Shown here: one piece after another, positions 60,150-64,000 of the stretch
How the letters are laid out: each line of letters begins with the position of its first letter
Numbering within the stretch: the stretch's first letter is position 1
DNA from: Salvia splendens
Taxonomy: Eukaryota; Streptophyta; Magnoliopsida; Lamiales; Lamiaceae
Assembly (NCBI RefSeq): GCF_004379255.2
Contig: NC_056033.1
Location: 4,754,172 to 4,818,171, forward strand
DNA length: 64,000 bases
Direction: 5' to 3'
Program-made: the position numbers and the translations under genes
Notes under the pieces: model-generated
Told to the model about the DNA's origin: nothing
Seen by the model: only the letters and a program-made list of their open reading frames with translations
Databases searched by the model: none

Positions 60150-62874
60150 AGGTGGAAATTGGTGATGAGCGAGTGATGTTATCAATTGTTTACTTCTGAG
60201 AAATAATTGTGTATTTAATAAGTATATTATGGTTTTATGTAAATAAGTTAATAACGAGAAACCATATAAAGAAGACGAAGACTTGCACCATCCTCAATCC
60301 TTTGCAACTGATTAAAGCTATGTTTCACTCAATGTCAATAAATTAGTTAATCGTTTGGAAATACCTTAAAACGGGCCCTACTTGAAGTCGACCACGTTTT
60401 CACGGGCTTTCTCTCTCTACGCACAGATATATGGCCCCACCCCTCATTTTCGTTATTCTTTTATTTATACTACTACTAGTATTTATTTATATATTCATTT
60501 CGAAATATCTCCACTTGGAATTAGTTGTTACACATTCTGCAAAGCACAATAGCTCCAGCATGTGTATACTATCTTAATCTGACAAATAAAATTTGACCAA
60601 ATTTATTACTTCTTCGAAATTTTCACAATGCCACATGTTTTTTCATTATCTAATGGGTTATATCAATAAAACAGCTAAATGTTAATCAAAGGTTGTATCT
60701 TCAAATAAAAGCACAAAACCTACCCACTTCCACCAACACTTTTTTGATTCATGAATACAAATCAACATCTTTCATAACTGACCCTCAAATGTAGTACAAG
60801 CCACAATGTATTTTTAGCTCACTGCACCAACATTTATTTTAGAGCAAATTATTTGAAAATTCATGAAACTAAGTTAAATTTTAATGTCCCAGTTTTAAAA
60901 ATCAATCAGAATAATTATGAAATTTAGATTTATTCTCAATGGCAGCTGAAAAATTACATATGGAAAAATTATACATGTAAAAGTCACTGTCGATGAATTA
61001 AACAATATTATTGATTCATAAAAAATAATTTTGTTTAATTAAAAGATATGAGCAATATATTACACGGATATAGCTAGAATATTCACTATAAAAAATGAGA
61101 ATAGATCCATACTTCATAGTTGTCACTTATCGTGATTGATTTTCAAAATTGCATGATAGATTTATCATTTAACTAAATTTCATTTTTTTCTAACAATTTA
61201 TCATTTATTTCGGTAAAAAAAATTTAAAAAAAATGAAAATTGCTCGACAAGGATAAGTTGTCCATATATATTATAGTCAAGGCCAAGTGTCCACCTTGAA
61301 TGCACACAAACACAACACAGACTTACATAAAAAATTTACCTCAATAGTAAATAAGAGGAAAATCACCCCACTTCTCGGAATAAGTCAAATAAATCTCGAA
61401 TATTCGTAATGAAAATATGATAAAATAATGATAGTGATTAGGACGAACCCACTTTTAATGTGGACCACCTACCTAGGTGGTGCCCTCACTTTTCCACCAA
61501 ATTATGGTGCTATGGTCCCTTGACTATGGCTCACACTTTTAATACCCATCTCAAATTTACAATTGTCCCTCAAACTTAAGGCTCTATATAAAAATACACA
61601 AAGGAATAAATAAATAAATAAATAAATAAATAAAAGCATTTTTATTTAGTTTCTTGATATGTTCTTCACTTTGATGGCTCGAGTTTGGTATTTACTTTCG
61701 AGATAGCCACATACAATTAGTTTTGCTTAATGAATTTGTCTCTCCCTAAGAAAAAATCGAAGGCAAGTAAGTTTTGATAAGTAGATGTATAGGGACTAAA
61801 ATGCAATTTTATTGATGTATTTATAATATTATTGGGAGTGACTCGTTACCTGAGAAAACTGCGATAAAAGCTGACCTGAATCATTTAAAAAAACACGAGT
61901 TTAATTTTATTATAAAGAAATAAATCAACACTCAAAATATGGTATTGTCCCAAAATTAAATATCGAACTCATTCTTTCCAAGAATTATGTCATTGTCTAT
62001 TCCCCCATTTGATTGTATTTGAATTCAAAATTTTACTCTTTAGATTATTTTACACAAAAAATCATTTGGTGAACCTTTTTGAGCTTATTTGTAAAAGTTA
62101 GTTTTGAGACCAAATTCATTTTCGAACCTCTCATTCGAAATATAATAAGTGCTTTCGTAAAGCTATTTAACTTTCATATTTCGCATTTGTTTCTGTCAAG
62201 ATACAGTGCTTTATGAAAATATTATTCAAATTTATTTAGACATGTAATTCTCTATTAATTGATATTATAAATGATTGAATATCTGTATTCTCGTTATTAA
62301 TATTCTCCCAAATCCCACATTCTCAATAAGGAGTACAAATCAGCTGAAATGCTACCAAGTCAGAAATTGTTTGGCAACATTTTCAAGCCGTGGTGGATCG
62401 AAATCATACAAGAACATTCTTAGTTAACTCGACATGTAAAAATTAGTAACAAGTCAAATAAATTAACATAAACCTAACTATATTGCCACATGAAAAAAAA
62501 TAAAATACAAGAGTTATCGCCCCTAAACTAAGAATCTAAATTTATAAATTAAAGGAAAATGAACCACCAAACACAACACGTCAAAATAATAACGAAAGGC
62601 CCACCAAATTCATAAGCCCATTAACACGACCACGTCTAACGGAGCCCACCACCCTTACTTTTCCTCTGTTTAAACCTAGCTCAAGATCCGGGACCACCAC
62701 GGCGGCCGCCACCGGGGTCCCACTCCCCAACAAAATTTCTCCCAATCCAAGCTGCGAGCGTTTCCGCCCTCACACGTGCGCTCCTCTCCTCCTCCACCAC
62801 CGCTGCCCTCAGCGAAGAGATTTTCCGTGAGATCTGCAGCTTAATTGGAGGAGAAGGTGATTCCGAAATATGAC
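59975..62874. other. Intergenic DNA between PLD and TCP
   Basis: The first bases are the PLD 3' UTR, interrupted by a long TA microsatellite. The rest is AT-rich with an (AATA)n run at 61607-61635. A GC-rich patch at about 62690-62870 directly downstream of the TCP stop codon (minus strand) is likely its 3' UTR. No gene is supported. Confidence 0.5.
60062..60148. repeat. Compound (TA)n microsatellite
   Basis: Two TA runs of roughly 15 and 25 units are separated by tgtatgta. It lies about 90 bp after the PLD-beta stop codon and may therefore be transcribed in the 3' UTR. Confidence 0.95.
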
Positions 62875-63921
62875 CTAATTTCGTGAGTTTTTATCGTGAA
62901 TCTCCCATGAAATATCTCTCAGCATCTGAGACTTCTTTGCCGCGGCGGAGCTATTGCTCGAGCTCGGTGTATTATTAAGTTTGGGGATGAAATCCGCGGC
63001 GGCGGATTGCATGATTTGCGCCGCCGCGCGCGGCTCGGCGGCGGTTGAGGTTTGCATGGCGGAGACGAATGCGGAGATCGGCGCGGAAATGTTGACTACC
63101 GGCGTCATGTTCATCGCGGCTGCGCCGGGTTGGATGGCGACGACCTGCGTGGATTGATTCGGCGGAATGATGAGAAACGTCGGAGACTGCGAATTCGACG
63201 TTGATGTAACCATGGGGATCGCCCAGACTGCGGGAATCGGTATCACTGGCATGAGTGGGGCTGAGACCGACGCGTTGTTGCTCGAAATAATTGCGAAATT
63301 ATTAGCATTCGTAATTGCGAAATTATTGGTAGCTGCGGAGGCGGAGGCGGTGGTCGCGGCGGAGGAATTCGGCGGCGAGCAGCTGAAGCTGTTCACGTCG
63401 ATTAATTCGGCGGTAGACAGCCGCTTGCGTTTCCGATCTTCCTCGGCGGAGGTGGAAACGGAAACGGAGGCGGATGCGGCGGCGGTGGGGATTTTCAGCG
63501 TTCCGTTGACTGACGTGGCAATGGCGGGGACGGTTCCGGTGCCGGTGGCGGCGATTATGGCCGGCTCGGCCTGCTCGAGCAGCCAGCGGATGGTCTCGCC
63601 GTCGGACTTGTGGCCGAGCTCTCGCGTGAGTTGGAAGACTCTAGCGGCGCACGTCGCCGGAATACGGATTCTGCGGCCACGCCCCTCGACTTTCGTGTGG
63701 CGGTCTTTCGTCGACGATCTTTTCGCCGACGGCTGCAAAACCACCAGCGGCTTCTCCTCCGCCGTATCCGGCACCTCTTCCTTCATGAGCGCCATGCGGA
63801 GCGGCTGCGCCGCCGTCACCTGCGGCCGCGGGAAGGAGTTCAGATTATGGTAACCGCGGTCGGAATCGGGTTGATTTTCCTTGAAATCGCCTCGAAAATC
63901 TGGGTTTTGGGTTGAAGCCAT
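62875..63921 (-). CDS. Class I TCP transcription factor (TCP9/TCP19-like)
   Basis: A single exon encodes 348 residues. The TCP domain at about 67-135 begins [20 protein letters not shown], the short class I (PCF) form of the basic region, followed by a helix-loop-helix with [30 protein letters not shown]. The conserved Cys of class I domains is present (PATCAARV, residue 91). The rest is Ala/Ser/Thr/Asn-rich, with [11 protein letters not shown] typical of the TCP9/TCP19 group. Class I TCPs bind GTGGGNCC-type sites in the nucleus and influence cell proliferation, leaf ageing and hormone pathways. The coding region is GC-rich compared with its flanks. Its place at the far end of the block matches TCP9 next to LPEAT2 in Arabidopsis, here separated by the CAF and PLD genes. 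Confidence 0.93.
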   Translation of the reverse strand: MASTQNPDFRGDFKENQPDSDRGYHNLNSFPRPQVTAAQPLRMALMKEEVPDTAEEKPLVVLQPSAKRSSTKDRHTKVEGRGRRIRIPATCAARVFQLTRELGHKSDGETIRWLLEQAEPAIIAATGTGTVPAIATSVNGTLKIPTAAASASVSVSTSAEEDRKRKRLSTAELIDVNSFSCSPPNSSAATTASASAATNNFAITNANNFAIISSNNASVSAPLMPVIPIPAVWAIPMVTSTSNSQSPTFLIIPPNQSTQVVAIQPGAAAMNMTPVVNISAPISAFVSAMQTSTAAEPRAAAQIMQSAAADFIPKLNNTPSSSNSSAAAKKSQMLRDISWEIHDKNSRN

Positions 63922-64000
63922 AGGATTTAATCAAAATTAGGTTAAAAGATTAGGGGAAAATTTTAATCCAATCTAGAGAGAAATGTGTGTAGAATTGAAA

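Noticed and set aside
63167..63853. 228-codon open frame on the plus strand
   Set aside because: It is antisense to the GC-rich TCP gene. The codon bias of the true gene leaves the opposite strand open, and the product has no domain.

Overview
The window is nuclear DNA of a flowering plant, most likely an asterid eudicot. Its genes are intron-rich with GT..AG junctions, the spacers are AT-rich, and it carries Stowaway-type MITEs, PIF/Harbinger, hAT, SINE, copia and gypsy elements. I cannot name the species. There are no bacterial operons, rRNA genes or CRISPR arrays.

Seven host genes can be resolved, six of them to exon level because every junction keeps the reading frame. In order they are: a plant carboxylesterase (CXE, 1658-3018, +) whose catalytic serine is replaced by arginine; the RNA uridylyltransferase URT1 (6654-10875, +); an AGL6-type MADS-box gene (22135-25280, +); a SOC1-type MADS-box gene (30020-33582, -); the EF-hand acyltransferase LPEAT2 (41246-47181, -); a mitochondrial-type CRS2-associated factor with CRM domains (50407-52977, -); a beta-type phospholipase D (55212-59974, +); and a class I TCP factor (62875-63921, -; single exon). 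From memory, CXE, URT1, AGL6, SOC1, LPEAT2 and TCP9 lie in this order near At2g45600-At2g45680 in Arabidopsis, so this looks like a conserved block. AGL6 and SOC1 converge tail to tail. These two flowering regulators are not known to share a pathway with the RNA, lipid and splicing genes around them.

Between and inside the genes lies a dense layer of mobile DNA. Several elements can be delimited to the base. They are a 1795-bp PIF/Harbinger element carrying only a frameshifted Myb-like ORF1 (4760-6554, TTA duplication); a decayed hAT element (13229-14968, 8-bp duplication) with a tRNA-derived SINE nested in its transposase (13790-14156, 12-bp duplication); a very young copia element with two identical 320-bp LTRs about 1.1 kb upstream of AGL6 (16354-21039, 5-bp duplication); a 2.06-kb gypsy-derived non-autonomous element between AGL6 and SOC1 with one uninterrupted ORF of unknown function (27469-29529); and a second, internally deleted Harbinger element (36774-37680, TAA duplication).

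The most striking structure is at the LPEAT2 5' end. A 589-bp unit holding the promoter with two G-boxes, the 5' UTR, the start codon and the first 53 codons occurs four times in tandem (47023-49370), apparently without a base difference. The gene therefore has up to four identical promoters, three of which drive a truncated 85-residue reading frame. This is either a very recent amplification or an assembly artefact.
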